NCBI GenBank assembly: GCA_023665325.1
Contig: JAMPED010000027.1
Coordinates: 1-21,752 of the forward strand
DNA from: Acetobacter sp.
GTDB taxonomy: Bacteria; Pseudomonadota; Alphaproteobacteria; RF32; CAG-239
DNA length: 21,752 bases
Reading direction: 5' to 3'
The stretch's first letter is position 1; every line of letters starts with the position of its first letter. Below are positions 13,579-21,103 of this stretch, in pieces. The notes below the pieces were generated by a model, which worked only from the letters and a program-made list of their open reading frames with translations, was not told the origin of the DNA and made no database searches. Made by a program: the position numbers and the translations under genes.

Positions 13579-13654
13579 AAGCGGATGTTAAGAAGTTGTG
13601 GGTTACTTTTTAAAAAAGTTGTAACCAAATTTTGTGCAGAGTAGCTTACTTTTT

Positions 13655-14836
13655 ATGATGAAAATGAACTTAAGATATTTTAGAAAAAGGTTGATGACTG
13701 GAGTGTTTGCCTGCGGGATGATGCTGAGTATGGCGTTGCCGGCTTGGGCACTTAATGTTATCAAAGATATTCGTATTGGGCAACAGGTGGATGGTATCCG
13801 TATTGTGTTGGATGGGGCGGAAAAGTTTGATTATGATGCTTTTTTACTCTCATCTCCGAATCGTTTGGTGATTGATGTTAAAAATGCGACTTTGCCTAAG
13901 GCGCCGACAGTGACGACTAGTAAAATTATCAGTGGTTTTCGTGCGGGGAATTTGGCTACTGGTAAAGGTAAACGTTTGGTGTTTACACTTAATACGGATG
14001 TGAATATTAAGAAGAAATTTGCGATTGAGCCAAATGCGGCACAGAAAAATTGGCGTTTGGTGTTGGATTTGAGTACACAGGGGTTTGGTGCACCTAATAG
14101 TACGGTTTCTACGAAGGCTTTGAATGTGGGTAATGTGCGTCGACAGAAGATTGTAGTACTTGACCCTGGACACGGTGGAAAAGATCCTGGAGCGATTGGA
14201 CGTTCATTTAAAACATACGAGAAAAATATTACTCTTTCAATGGGGCAAGAACTTAAAAAACATCTCGAATCTAAGGGGTTTAAAGTGTATATGACCCGTT
14301 CGACGGATATCTTTATTCCGTTACGCAAGCGCGTGGATATTGCGCGTAGCTATCACGCTGATTTGTTTATTAGTTTGCACGCTGACAGTGCCGCAAATCG
14401 TAAGGCGCAGGGGCTTTCTGTATATACTCTTTCAGAAACAGCTTCAGATAAAGAGGCGGCAGCGTTGGCTGAGCGTGAAAATAAAGCAGATATTATTGAT
14501 GGGTTGGACTTTTCGGATAATTCGCCAGAGATTAACGATGTGTTGATATCTCTTTCGCAAAATGATAGTCGCAATAAGTCTTCTAAATTTGCTGGTTATG
14601 TGGTTAATGATATGCAAAAGCAAGTGAAATTGGTGAGTAATGCGCATAAATTTGCTGGATTTGCAGTTTTAAAAGCGCCGGATATTCCCTCTGTTTTGGT
14701 TGAGTTAGGGTATCTTTCCAATTATTCGGAAGAAAAGTTTTTACGTCAGCCTTCATATCGGAAGAAGCTTGCAGAATCTATTACCCGTTCAGTGGTGAGG
14801 TATTTTAAAGATCCAGAAGTTGCCTCCTCAATATAA
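13655..14836 (+). CDS. amiC: Periplasmic N-acetylmuramoyl-L-alanine amidase with AMIN domain (AmiC type)
   Basis: Zinc amidase that removes stem peptides from glycan strands, usually to split septal peptidoglycan at division. Numbering from ATG 13655 (393 residues): signal peptide to about AWA (30-32), AMIN targeting domain (about 33-143), short linker, Amidase_3 domain (166-385). Zinc ligands are H173 (DPGHGG), E189 (TYEKN) and H242 (SLHAD); the catalytic glutamate is E350 (VELGYLSN). Residues about 262-312 form the long insert with DKEAAALAERENKADIIDG, typical of amidases whose active site is covered by a regulatory helix until a LytM-type activator binds. The start is uncertain: no good ribosome binding site is seen, and ATG 13664 or GTG 13634 are alternatives. 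A terminator-like hairpin at 13555-13578 insulates it from upstream transcription. Confidence 0.92.
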   Translation: MMKMNLRYFRKRLMTGVFACGMMLSMALPAWALNVIKDIRIGQQVDGIRIVLDGAEKFDYDAFLLSSPNRLVIDVKNATLPKAPTVTTSKIISGFRAGNLATGKGKRLVFTLNTDVNIKKKFAIEPNAAQKNWRLVLDLSTQGFGAPNSTVSTKALNVGNVRRQKIVVLDPGHGGKDPGAIGRSFKTYEKNITLSMGQELKKHLESKGFKVYMTRSTDIFIPLRKRVDIARSYHADLFISLHADSAANRKAQGLSVYTLSETASDKEAAALAERENKADIIDGLDFSDNSPEINDVLISLSQNDSRNKSSKFAGYVVNDMQKQVKLVSNAHKFAGFAVLKAPDIPSVLVELGYLSNYSEEKFLRQPSYRKKLAESITRSVVRYFKDPEVASSI

Positions 14837-14854
14837 GAAGGTGTTATTTTGTGA

Positions 14855-14942
14855 ACTAGCTCGTGGATGGAAGCCCCGCTTTGTCGCAACACGTACGTTT
14901 ATGTACGCTTATGCTCCTTGGGGGACATCCGCGGCTATTTCG
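14855..14942. repeat. Palindromic intergenic element C, copy 1
   Basis: A long imperfect palindrome after the amidase gene. Outer arms CGTGGATG (14862-14869) and CATCCGCG (14926-14933) lie 72 bases end to end; the centre is CGTAC (14892-14896), loop GTTTAT, GTACG (14903-14907). A second copy after recA has the same spacing, with base pairs changed on both sides of the stems. Shortly downstream is the small hairpin GTGGCAGCGCCAC (14950-14962), which recurs at 20954-20966. Confidence 0.75.
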
Positions 14943-15020
14943 CAAAATGGTGGCAGCGCCACGGGCATAACTTATGTGTTTTTGTGAGATATTTGTGACT
15001 ATTTTTTCTGTATTTTATAC

Positions 15021-15047
15021 AAAAAAAGCCCTCCGTTTGGAGGGCTT
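15021..15047 (-). terminator. Terminator of fabI
   Basis: A perfect 9-bp stem AAGCCCTCC (15026-15034) / GGAGGGCTT (15039-15047) with loop GTTT. On the minus strand it is followed by seven T, just after the fabI stop. T-rich sequence on the plus side means it may also end amidase transcripts. Confidence 0.88.
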
Positions 15048-15061
15048 AGGTTTTTATTTTT

Positions 15062-15889
15062 TTAGAAATCAGCCAAAACTTCGGAAGATTCTTTAGTGTT
15101 ATGGATATTTACCATTGCGATGGTGTTGTAGCCGTTATCTACGTGCAATACTTCACCAGTAATAGCTTCACCCAACGGTGAAAGAAGTGCCAAAGCAGTA
15201 CGACCAACTTGTTCTTGTGTAACATTTGCTTGCAACGGAGCGTTTAATTCATTCCAACGTAAAATTTTGCGGAAATCACCAATGCCTGAAGCTGCCAATG
15301 TTTTAATTGGACCTGCGGAAATTGCGTTAACGCGAACTTTCTGCATTCCCATATCTGCTGCGGCATAGCGAACAGAAGCTTCTAATGCAGCTTTGGCAAC
15401 GCCCATAATGTTATAGTTTGGCAATACGCGTTCAGAACCCAAATATGTTAATGTAACGATAGAGCCGTTTTCATTCATATAAGGAGAGGCGCAACGGCAA
15501 GCTTCCAAGAATGAGAAACAAGAAATGTGCATTGTATTAGTAAAGTTTTCTAAAGTCGTATCAATTGTTCGACCTTTTAATTGATCTTTATCAGAGAAAG
15601 CAATGGCGTGAACTACAAAGTCAATCTTACCCCATTTTTCGCCAAGCTGCTTAAAGCATTCTTCTACAGATGCAGAATCGGTGACATCACATTTAATCAA
15701 AGTTGGCTCAAAAGAGAGTTTTTCAGCCAATGGTACAACTCTTTTCTCAAGAGCTTCATTTTGATAAGAGATAGCGATTTGTGCGCCTTGCGCATCTAAC
15801 GCCTGAGCAATTCCCCAAGCAATGGACTTGTCATTTGCAAGACCCATAATCAGGCCCTTTTTACCGGCCATAAGCAGTTCAGCAGTCAT
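15062..15889 (-). CDS. fabI: Enoyl-[acyl-carrier-protein] reductase (NADH), FabI
   Basis: Performs the last step of each fatty-acid elongation cycle, reducing trans-2-enoyl-ACP with NADH; the target of triclosan and isoniazid-type drugs. The 275 residues form a short-chain dehydrogenase fold. The dinucleotide-binding segment GLANDKSIAWG (16-26) is the FabI variant of the glycine motif. Active-site residues are Y149 (TYLG), Y159 (PNYN) and K166 (VAKAAL), with the Tyr-x6-Lys spacing specific to FabI. SAGPIKTLAASGI is the usual substrate-loop sequence. The start ATG at 15889 has GAGGT at good distance; M7 is an internal alternative. The gene is divergent from recA and ends in a strong terminator, so it is probably monocistronic. 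An 18-bp palindrome lies 26 bases upstream. Confidence 0.96.
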   Translation of the reverse strand: MTAELLMAGKKGLIMGLANDKSIAWGIAQALDAQGAQIAISYQNEALEKRVVPLAEKLSFEPTLIKCDVTDSASVEECFKQLGEKWGKIDFVVHAIAFSDKDQLKGRTIDTTLENFTNTMHISCFSFLEACRCASPYMNENGSIVTLTYLGSERVLPNYNIMGVAKAALEASVRYAAADMGMQKVRVNAISAGPIKTLAASGIGDFRKILRWNELNAPLQANVTQEQVGRTALALLSPLGEAITGEVLHVDNGYNTIAMVNIHNTKESSEVLADF

Positions 15890-15914
15890 ATATTTACCTC
15901 ATTAAATTGTTTAT

Positions 15915-15932
15915 AGTATGTTATAGCATACT
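15915..15932. promoter_or_regulatory. Palindromic operator candidate upstream of fabI
   Basis: AGTATG (15915-15920), six bases TTATAG, CATACT (15927-15932): a perfect 6-bp inverted repeat 26 bases before the fabI start. It overlaps TATAAC/TATAAA boxes that could be the -10 element on the minus strand. I cannot name a regulator. Confidence 0.35.
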
Positions 15933-16014
15933 TACTAACCGTGCTTTTTATATGAAAAAATGGTGTTTGTAAACAATTATTTTGCGGATGTGTGAATATT
16001 AACAATATTTGTTT

Positions 16015-16029
16015 TTAATTTGTGGTTAA
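16015..16029. promoter_or_regulatory. CtrA-like full site between fabI and recA
   Basis: TTAA (16015-16018), seven bases, TTAA (16026-16029), which is the consensus spacing of a CtrA binding site in alphaproteobacteria. In DNA this AT-rich the match could well be chance. Confidence 0.25.
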
Positions 16030-16083
16030 CTTATTGTTTTCCCATTTTCTTTTAAAAAAGTTTGAAAAAAGTGAAAAAAGTAC

Positions 16084-16112
16084 TTGCAATTCGAACAAAT
16101 AGTGAACATAAT
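16084..16112 (+). promoter_or_regulatory. recA promoter with embedded LexA (SOS) box
   Basis: TTGCAA (16084-16089), 17 bases, CATAAT (16107-16112). Inside the spacer is GAAC (16093-16096), seven bases, GAAC (16104-16107), whose complement is GTTC-N7-GTTC, the alphaproteobacterial LexA box. The operator fills the core promoter, so LexA would block polymerase directly. The box also overlaps the first base of the -10, tying the two functions together. Confidence 0.85.
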
Positions 16113-16152
16113 GAGCGCACAATTTAACAATAGGACTTTTAAGGGGTATAGA

Positions 16153-17184
16153 ATGGAAAAAGATAAGGCGTTGGATGCTGCGTTAAGCCAGATTGAGAGA
16201 GCATTTGGTAAAGGTTCAATTATGCGCTATGGGCAAGATACGAAGGTTGATATTGAGGCAATTTCGACTGGTTCTTTAGGAACGGATATCGCACTTGGTA
16301 TTGGTGGCTTGCCGAAGGGGCGTATTGTGGAGATTTATGGACCGGAAAGTTCTGGTAAAACCACGATGGCTTTAAGTGTTATTGCGCAAGCGCAGAAAAA
16401 AGGGGGAACGTGTGCATTTATTGATGCTGAGCACGCTTTGGATCCATCGTATGCTAAAAAAATTGGTGTAGATATTAATAACTTATTGATTTCTCAGCCA
16501 GATGCTGGTGAGCAGGCGCTTGAAATTGCAGATACATTAGTGCGCTCTGGGGCGATTGATGTTTTGGTTGTTGACTCGGTAGCAGCTTTAGTTCCAAAGG
16601 CTGAACTTGAAGGAGAAATGGGGGATTCACATATGGGCTTGCAAGCACGTTTGATGAGTCAGGCTTTGCGTAAGTTAACTTCTACAGTTTCCCGTTCAAA
16701 TACACTCATTATCTTTATTAACCAAATTCGTATGAAAATCGGTGTGATGTTTGGCAACCCTGAAACAACGACAGGTGGTAATGCTTTGAAATTCTATGCT
16801 TCTATTCGTATGGATATTCGTCGGGTGGGGGCAATTAAAGATAAAGACGATGTTATCGGGTCTCAGACACGTGTTAAGATTGTGAAAAATAAGGTTGCTC
16901 CGCCTTTCAAAACGATTGACTTTGATATTATGTATGGCGAGGGAATTTCTAAAGTTGGTGAACTTATTGACCTTGGTGTTAAAGCAGGAATTGTGGAAAA
17001 GGCTGGTGCGTGGTTTTCTTATAACGGAGAAAAACTCGGGCAGGGACGTGAAAATGCTAAACAGGTGTTAAGAGATAATCCGGCTTTGGCAGATGAAATC
17101 GAGCGCAAGATTAGGGCGGATGCGGGGCATCTTACTTCTGAGCTTATCGGCGACGAGGAAATAAGTGATTCTGCGGACGACTAA
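16153..17184 (+). CDS. recA: Recombinase A
   Basis: ATP-dependent strand-exchange protein for homologous recombination and co-protease for LexA. I place the start at ATG 16153, giving the canonical [25 protein letters not shown]-terminus with AAGGGG (16141-16146) seven bases upstream; in-frame codons further up overlap the promoter and SOS box. The protein has 343 residues, normal length. Walker A is GPESSGKTT (63-71), and [21 protein letters not shown] holds Walker B and loop L1. [25 protein letters not shown] holds loop L2 with the RecA signature, and the C-terminal domain ends in a short acidic tail ([11 protein letters not shown]). The stop codon lies within intergenic repeat C. It has its own SOS promoter and is not followed by recX or alaS here. 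Confidence 0.98.
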   Translation: MEKDKALDAALSQIERAFGKGSIMRYGQDTKVDIEAISTGSLGTDIALGIGGLPKGRIVEIYGPESSGKTTMALSVIAQAQKKGGTCAFIDAEHALDPSYAKKIGVDINNLLISQPDAGEQALEIADTLVRSGAIDVLVVDSVAALVPKAELEGEMGDSHMGLQARLMSQALRKLTSTVSRSNTLIIFINQIRMKIGVMFGNPETTTGGNALKFYASIRMDIRRVGAIKDKDDVIGSQTRVKIVKNKVAPPFKTIDFDIMYGEGISKVGELIDLGVKAGIVEKAGAWFSYNGEKLGQGRENAKQVLRDNPALADEIERKIRADAGHLTSELIGDEEISDSADD

Positions 17185-17266
17185 CTCGCAGATGGAAGCC
17201 TCTCTGCGTCGCGTCGTGTACGTTTATGTACACTCGTGCTCCTTGGAAGACATCTGCGGTTATTCG
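17180..17266. repeat. Palindromic intergenic element C, copy 2
   Basis: Outer arms CGCAGATG (17187-17194) and CATCTGCG (17251-17258), again exactly 72 bases end to end; centre TGTAC (17217-17221), loop GTTTAT, GTACA (17228-17232). Compared with copy 1, paired positions in both stems changed together. The element begins at the recA stop codon. Confidence 0.75.
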
Positions 17267-17492
17267 ACCGTATAATCGCTTATTTCACTACAACCACGTG
17301 GGTGTGGTTTGGTGGCAAAGGGATGAGCGGTCTTTTCGGGATGCTTAAAATTCACGTAGGCTTAACTACGCTAAAATTTTAAGCGCCCTTAATCCCATCT
17401 CTACTCCTCTCATATAATCTCCAATTTCACTACAACTACGTGAGTGTAGTTTTGGAGCGAGGGGTGGTTTGAGATTGGGGGGTGGGTGTTTT
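17267..17492. repeat. Tandem related hairpins in the recA downstream gap
   Basis: Two related units start TATAATC and contain TTTCACTACAAC. Unit 1 has stem AACCAC (17292-17297) / GTGGTT (17304-17309); unit 2 has AACTAC (17434-17439) / GTAGTT (17446-17451). Both have 6-base loops. The stems differ by a change on each side that keeps pairing. Between them lies a long hairpin, GCTTAAAATT (17343-17352) with AATTTTAAGC (17375-17384), enclosing CGTAG/CTACG. I see no gene. Confidence 0.65.
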
Positions 17493-17529
17493 GTACACTC
17501 GTGCTCCTTGGAGGACATCTGCGGTTATT
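17493..17529. repeat. Half copy of palindromic element C
   Basis: These 37 bases match 17228-17264 with one difference and hold only the right half of element C (GTACAC to GGTTATT). The left half is absent, so this is a truncated copy. GATATTTGTGGCTATT follows; nearly the same bases occur downstream of copy 1 near 14987-15003. Confidence 0.8.
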
Positions 17530-17576
17530 TGCAGGATATTTGTGGCTATTAAAAAAGAATTAGTCTCCAACTAATA

Positions 17577-17610
17577 AAAGGCGCTTTTCAGGGCGCCTTT
17601 GTTTTGTTTT
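17577..17610. terminator. Bidirectional terminator between recA and the membrane-protein gene
   Basis: A perfect 8-bp stem AAAGGCGC (17577-17584) / GCGCCTTT (17593-17600) with an 8-base loop. The plus side is followed by GTTTTGTTTTT; the minus side by TTATTAG after the A-rich arm. It ends the minus-strand gene at 17619 and could end recA transcripts. Confidence 0.75.
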
Positions 17611-17618
17611 TGATGTGG

Positions 17619-18047
17619 TTAATTTTGTGGAGATTTGGGAAAAATGCCGCTGATAATACCTAAAAATTGGATAGCACAAGCTTTGAGGGTGAGCCATATA
17701 AAAGAAAATGAATATTCCTTAGTTGTATTATCAAGTAATTTTCCTTCTATAGGATAGGCTAATGCTAATATTATGGCGGCAGCTACTAAAACAAGTGCTA
17801 AAATCCCGATATGCGTTATTGCTTTTTCATCTTCACTGTTTCCATTTTTGCGAATTCGCATCAGATAACTGGGAATATTACACGGTGTCGCAAAGATAAT
17901 AAGGATTGCCGCTTCATACCATCCGGTAATATAGAAAAGTCGAAAAGCAAGCATTCCACATAAGCCAACCATCGCAAACTGAATGAAGTGTTTACGAAAA
18001 ATATTTTCGTTTTCTACCTTCGTGTTTATTTCTTTCTTTGTGTTCAT
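17619..18047 (-). CDS. Hypothetical four-helix inner-membrane protein
   Basis: A 142-residue protein I do not recognise. It has a polar, charged N-terminus (MNTKKEINTKVENENIFRK), then hydrophobic segments at about 22-40, 43-60, 78-98 and 114-136. A basic-acidic loop MRIRKNGNSEDEK (63-75) lies between the second and third helices. No catalytic motif is seen. No ribosome binding site is obvious before the ATG, but a near-consensus promoter upstream and a terminator downstream support expression as a single gene. It is more AT-rich than the flanking transporter genes. Confidence 0.65.
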   Translation of the reverse strand: MNTKKEINTKVENENIFRKHFIQFAMVGLCGMLAFRLFYITGWYEAAILIIFATPCNIPSYLMRIRKNGNSEDEKAITHIGILALVLVAAAIILALAYPIEGKLLDNTTKEYSFSFIWLTLKACAIQFLGIISGIFPKSPQN

Positions 18048-18089
18048 AATGATATGTTTTAAATTACAATAATATTTTTCCTGAGTGGG

Positions 18090-18118
18090 ATAATAGTTTG
18101 AATATGTTTAACTGTCAA
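18090..18118 (-). promoter_or_regulatory. Near-consensus sigma-70 promoter for the four-helix membrane protein
   Basis: On the minus strand, a perfect TTGACA (complement of 18113-18118), 17 bases, then TATTAT (complement of 18090-18095), 11 of 12 matches to consensus. The start would be near 18083, with a leader of about 36 bases. Confidence 0.7.
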
Positions 18119-18270
18119 GTTTTTTAGCGAAAGGTTCGGCTAAGGTTATTTCACTGAAGGGAGGGGCACTTACATACCAAAATGTTAAAAAAAATCCGAT
18201 TAGGGTTTATTTTTTTTAAACTATTATTTATATAGTATGCCAATATGGATTTATTTTAGGGAGTTTACGG

Positions 18271-19587
18271 ATGATTTTCGGGCTGTCGAAAGCGGTGATT
18301 GCCAGTGTGATTTTGGTATTATCTTATGCGGTGTTGTTTTCGGAAAAACTTAATCGTGCGGTAACGGTGCTGCTTGGCTCGGCGGTGATGATTTTATTGG
18401 GTGTGCTTTCTTATGACCAAGCGATTAAAGGTGTTGATTTTAACACGATTGCCCTCTTAATTGGGATGATGATTATGGTGGGGATTATGGAAAAATCTGG
18501 TGCGTTTCAATTTGCAGCAGTGGCATCCTCTAAGCTCGTGAAGGCGAATCCTCGGGGGATTTTGGCAGTACTTGGATTGGTGACGGCGGTTTTATCAGCG
18601 TTTTTAGATAATGTAACCACGGTTTTGTTGATTGTTCCGGTAACGATAGAAATTACCCGTAAGTTGAAGATTAAGCCATATCCTTTTCTTTTGATGGAGA
18701 TTTTTGCTTCTAATATCGGAGGGACGGCAACGCTTATCGGTGATCCGCCGAATATTCTTATCGGCGGGGCGGTTGGTCTTGGCTTTACGGACTTTTTGAA
18801 AGAACTTTCTTTATTAGTGCTGGTGTGTTTGGCGGTGCTGATTTTAGTGTTTGATTTGTTTTTTGGGCGGAAGATGACTGCAACGGCGGCGGCGAAAAAG
18901 GAAGTGATGAGCATTAACGAGTATGATTGTATTACAAACTTTCCGCTGTTATGGAAGTCTTTGTTTGTGTTAACACTCGTGATTTTGGGGTTTGTTGCTG
19001 GCGAGCATTTTCATATTGAAAATGGGACGATTGCGCTGTTTGGTGCGGCGATTTTGTTGGCACTTTACACGATGGGGCTCCCACATTCGGAGCGCGATAA
19101 GCGTGTGGAGGATGCCTTTTCACTGGTGGACTGGACGACGATTTTCTTTTTTACCGGTTTATTTGCGTTGGTTTATGGCTTAGAGGTTACCGGCGTGTTG
19201 GAGATGTTGGGGCATAAGGCATTGATGTTGGTGGATGGCAGCGTTAAAAAAGCGGCGTTTCTTATCCTTTGGTCATCAGCTATTCTTTCGGCGGCGATTG
19301 ACAATATTCCGTTTGTGGCAACAATGATTCCTCTAATTAAAACGATGGAAGAGAGCTTAGGTGGGCGTGAAGCGGTTATGCCGGTGTGGTGGGCGCTGTC
19401 TATTGGTTCTTGCTTTGGCGGTAACGGCTCGCTGATTGCAGCGTCTGCCAATGTGATTGTAGCGGGGATTGCCGCACGCGAAGGGCACGCATTGAATTTC
19501 TTGAAGTTTTTGTTATGGGGCTTGCCGGTGATGTTAACGTCGATTGCGATTGCCTCGGTTTATTTGTATGTGGTTCATTTTATGTAA
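18271..19587 (+). CDS. ArsB/NhaD (ion transporter superfamily) permease, first tandem copy
   Basis: A 438-residue inner-membrane transporter with about 11 helices. Key motifs of the ArsB/NhaD/P-protein group are LDNVTTVLLIVPVT (112-125) and SNIGGTATLIGDPPNI (147-162). Their counterparts in the second half are IDNIPFVATMIP and GGNGSLIAASANVI, reflecting the two-fold internal repeat of these carriers. Members move arsenite, sodium/protons or organic anions; the substrate cannot be told from sequence. The start ATG is preceded by AGGGAG (18258-18263) seven bases away. A closely related gene follows after 10 bases and is co-transcribed. There are no arsR or arsC genes nearby, so an arsenic role has no contextual support. 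Confidence 0.85.
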   Translation: MIFGLSKAVIASVILVLSYAVLFSEKLNRAVTVLLGSAVMILLGVLSYDQAIKGVDFNTIALLIGMMIMVGIMEKSGAFQFAAVASSKLVKANPRGILAVLGLVTAVLSAFLDNVTTVLLIVPVTIEITRKLKIKPYPFLLMEIFASNIGGTATLIGDPPNILIGGAVGLGFTDFLKELSLLVLVCLAVLILVFDLFFGRKMTATAAAKKEVMSINEYDCITNFPLLWKSLFVLTLVILGFVAGEHFHIENGTIALFGAAILLALYTMGLPHSERDKRVEDAFSLVDWTTIFFFTGLFALVYGLEVTGVLEMLGHKALMLVDGSVKKAAFLILWSSAILSAAIDNIPFVATMIPLIKTMEESLGGREAVMPVWWALSIGSCFGGNGSLIAASANVIVAGIAAREGHALNFLKFLLWGLPVMLTSIAIASVYLYVVHFM

Positions 19588-19597
19588 AGGGTAAACG

Positions 19598-20929
19598 ATG
19601 GTGGTTCAGGACTTGATTTTTGGTGTTTCTCCGCAGGTGATTGCGCTGTTAGCGATGGGGATTTGTTACCTTTTACTCTTTACTGAGAAGATGAATCGTG
19701 CAGTGGTGACAATGGCGCTGGCGGCAATTTTGGTTATGCTGGGGGTATTGTCACAAAAGTCGGCGATTTCAGCGATTGATTTTAACACAATTTCACTTTT
19801 GGCGGGGATGATGATTATCATCAACGTGGCGGAACGTTCGGGGATGTTTCAATATGTTGCCATTTGGGGAGCGAAGAAAGTGCGGGCGCATCCGGTGGGG
19901 ATTTTGGTGGTTTTGGCGTGTGTTACTGGTGTGTTTTCGGCATTTTTAGATAATGTGACGACGGTTTTGTTGATTGTGCCGGTGACGATGCAGATTACGC
20001 GGAAATTAGAGGTTAATCCATATCCGTATCTCTTAATCAATATTTTTGCCTCTAACATTGGGGGAACGGCGACGTTGATTGGTGACCCACCGAATATTCT
20101 TATTGGTTCGGCTTTGGGGTTGTCGTTTACAGACTTTTTGTTTCACCTTGCGCCGGTGGTGTTAGTGATTATGATAGCGCTTATTTTGATGTTTGTGCAT
20201 TTTTGGGGACCAAGCCTTGTGGCGCCGATGAAAAACCGTGCCCTAGTGATGAGTATTAACGAAAAAGACGCTATTACGGACTTTACGCTTTTATATAAAT
20301 CTCTGGGTGTGCTCGGGGCGGTCATTTTTGGGTTTACGTTGGCTGAGCATATTGGATTGGCAAATGGGTTTATTGCGCTATTTGGGGCGGCGGTTATGCT
20401 ACTTTTATATACGTTTCATTTGCCACACGCGCAGAGTGATGAGAAGGTTGAGGATATTCTAAATCACGTAGATTGGACGACGATTTTCTTTTTTACTGGC
20501 TTATTTGTGATTGTTGGGGCGTTAGAGCATACGGGCTTTTTGCAGCTGGTCGGAAACTATCTGGTGGAGGTTACTGGTGGGAGTATTCAAAAGAGTGTGT
20601 ATGTGATTTTGGGAGTGTCGGCTATCTTTTCGGCGATGGTGGATAATATTCCGTTTGTGGCAACGATGATTCCGACGCTTAAAACGATGGAAGAGGCACT
20701 TGGTGGAAGGGAGGCGATGATGCCAGTTTGGTGGGCGCTGTCTCTTGGTGCTTGTTTGGGGGGAAACGGAACGTTGATTGGGGCTTCGGCTAATGTGATT
20801 GTGGCGGGAATTGCCGCACGTGAGGGGCATCCGATTAGCTTTTTACGTTTTCTTATCTGGTCGATACCGGTGATGGTGATGAGTGTTATTATAGCCGGTA
20901 TATTCCTCTATTTAGAGTATTTCTTATAG
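19598..20929 (+). CDS. ArsB/NhaD (ion transporter superfamily) permease, second tandem copy
   Basis: A 443-residue paralogue of the preceding gene, alignable end to end without large gaps. Shared blocks include LDNVTTVLLIVPVT (117-130), SNIGGTATLIGDPPNILIG (152-170), VDNIPFVATMIP and GGNGTLIGASANVIVAGIAA. Differences concentrate in the first helices and the loop near residue 200-215 (WGPSLVAPMKNRALVMS against FGRKMTATAAAKKEVMS). The ribosome binding site AAAGGG (19586-19591) overlaps the stop codon of the first copy, so translation is coupled. The two may form a heteromeric carrier or serve different substrates after an old tandem duplication; both remain intact, which argues that each is used. 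Confidence 0.85.
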   Translation: MVVQDLIFGVSPQVIALLAMGICYLLLFTEKMNRAVVTMALAAILVMLGVLSQKSAISAIDFNTISLLAGMMIIINVAERSGMFQYVAIWGAKKVRAHPVGILVVLACVTGVFSAFLDNVTTVLLIVPVTMQITRKLEVNPYPYLLINIFASNIGGTATLIGDPPNILIGSALGLSFTDFLFHLAPVVLVIMIALILMFVHFWGPSLVAPMKNRALVMSINEKDAITDFTLLYKSLGVLGAVIFGFTLAEHIGLANGFIALFGAAVMLLLYTFHLPHAQSDEKVEDILNHVDWTTIFFFTGLFVIVGALEHTGFLQLVGNYLVEVTGGSIQKSVYVILGVSAIFSAMVDNIPFVATMIPTLKTMEEALGGREAMMPVWWALSLGACLGGNGTLIGASANVIVAGIAAREGHPISFLRFLIWSIPVMVMSVIIAGIFLYLEYFL

Positions 20930-21103
20930 AGGGGATGGTTGTTTAATATGTCAGTGGCAGCGCCACAGGCAACGATTAAGGTTATGGTGTGGGGAGAGTG
21001 TGATTTTTAACGAGCGGGCTCCTTGTAGGGGGGGAGGGAAGAGCAAGGTTCGCAATGACGGTGGTAGCGCGGGTGGATGGTTTAATTTTTTTAGGAAGAT
21101 ATA
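20930..21103. other. Gap with repeat fragments
   Basis: Contains the hairpin GTGGCAGCGCCAC (20954-20966), shared with 14950-14962, and GGTTCGCAATGACGGTGG (about 21049-21066), a member of the TCGCAATGACGG family. AGGAAG at 21093-21098 is the ribosome binding site of the next gene. No promoter is clear. Confidence 0.5.

Noticed and set aside
16084..16152. Upstream extension of recA
   Set aside because: These codons coincide with the -35 box, SOS operator and -10 box, and canonical RecA begins at the ATG at 16153 with a good ribosome binding site.
17267..17492. CRISPR array
   Set aside because: The repeated units are only two, diverged, hairpin-forming and unevenly spaced, with no cas genes.
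18271..20929. Arsenite resistance operon
   Set aside because: The carriers belong to the broad ArsB/NhaD group, but no arsR, arsC or other arsenic gene is nearby, and the motifs fit the NhaD/P-protein side at least as well.
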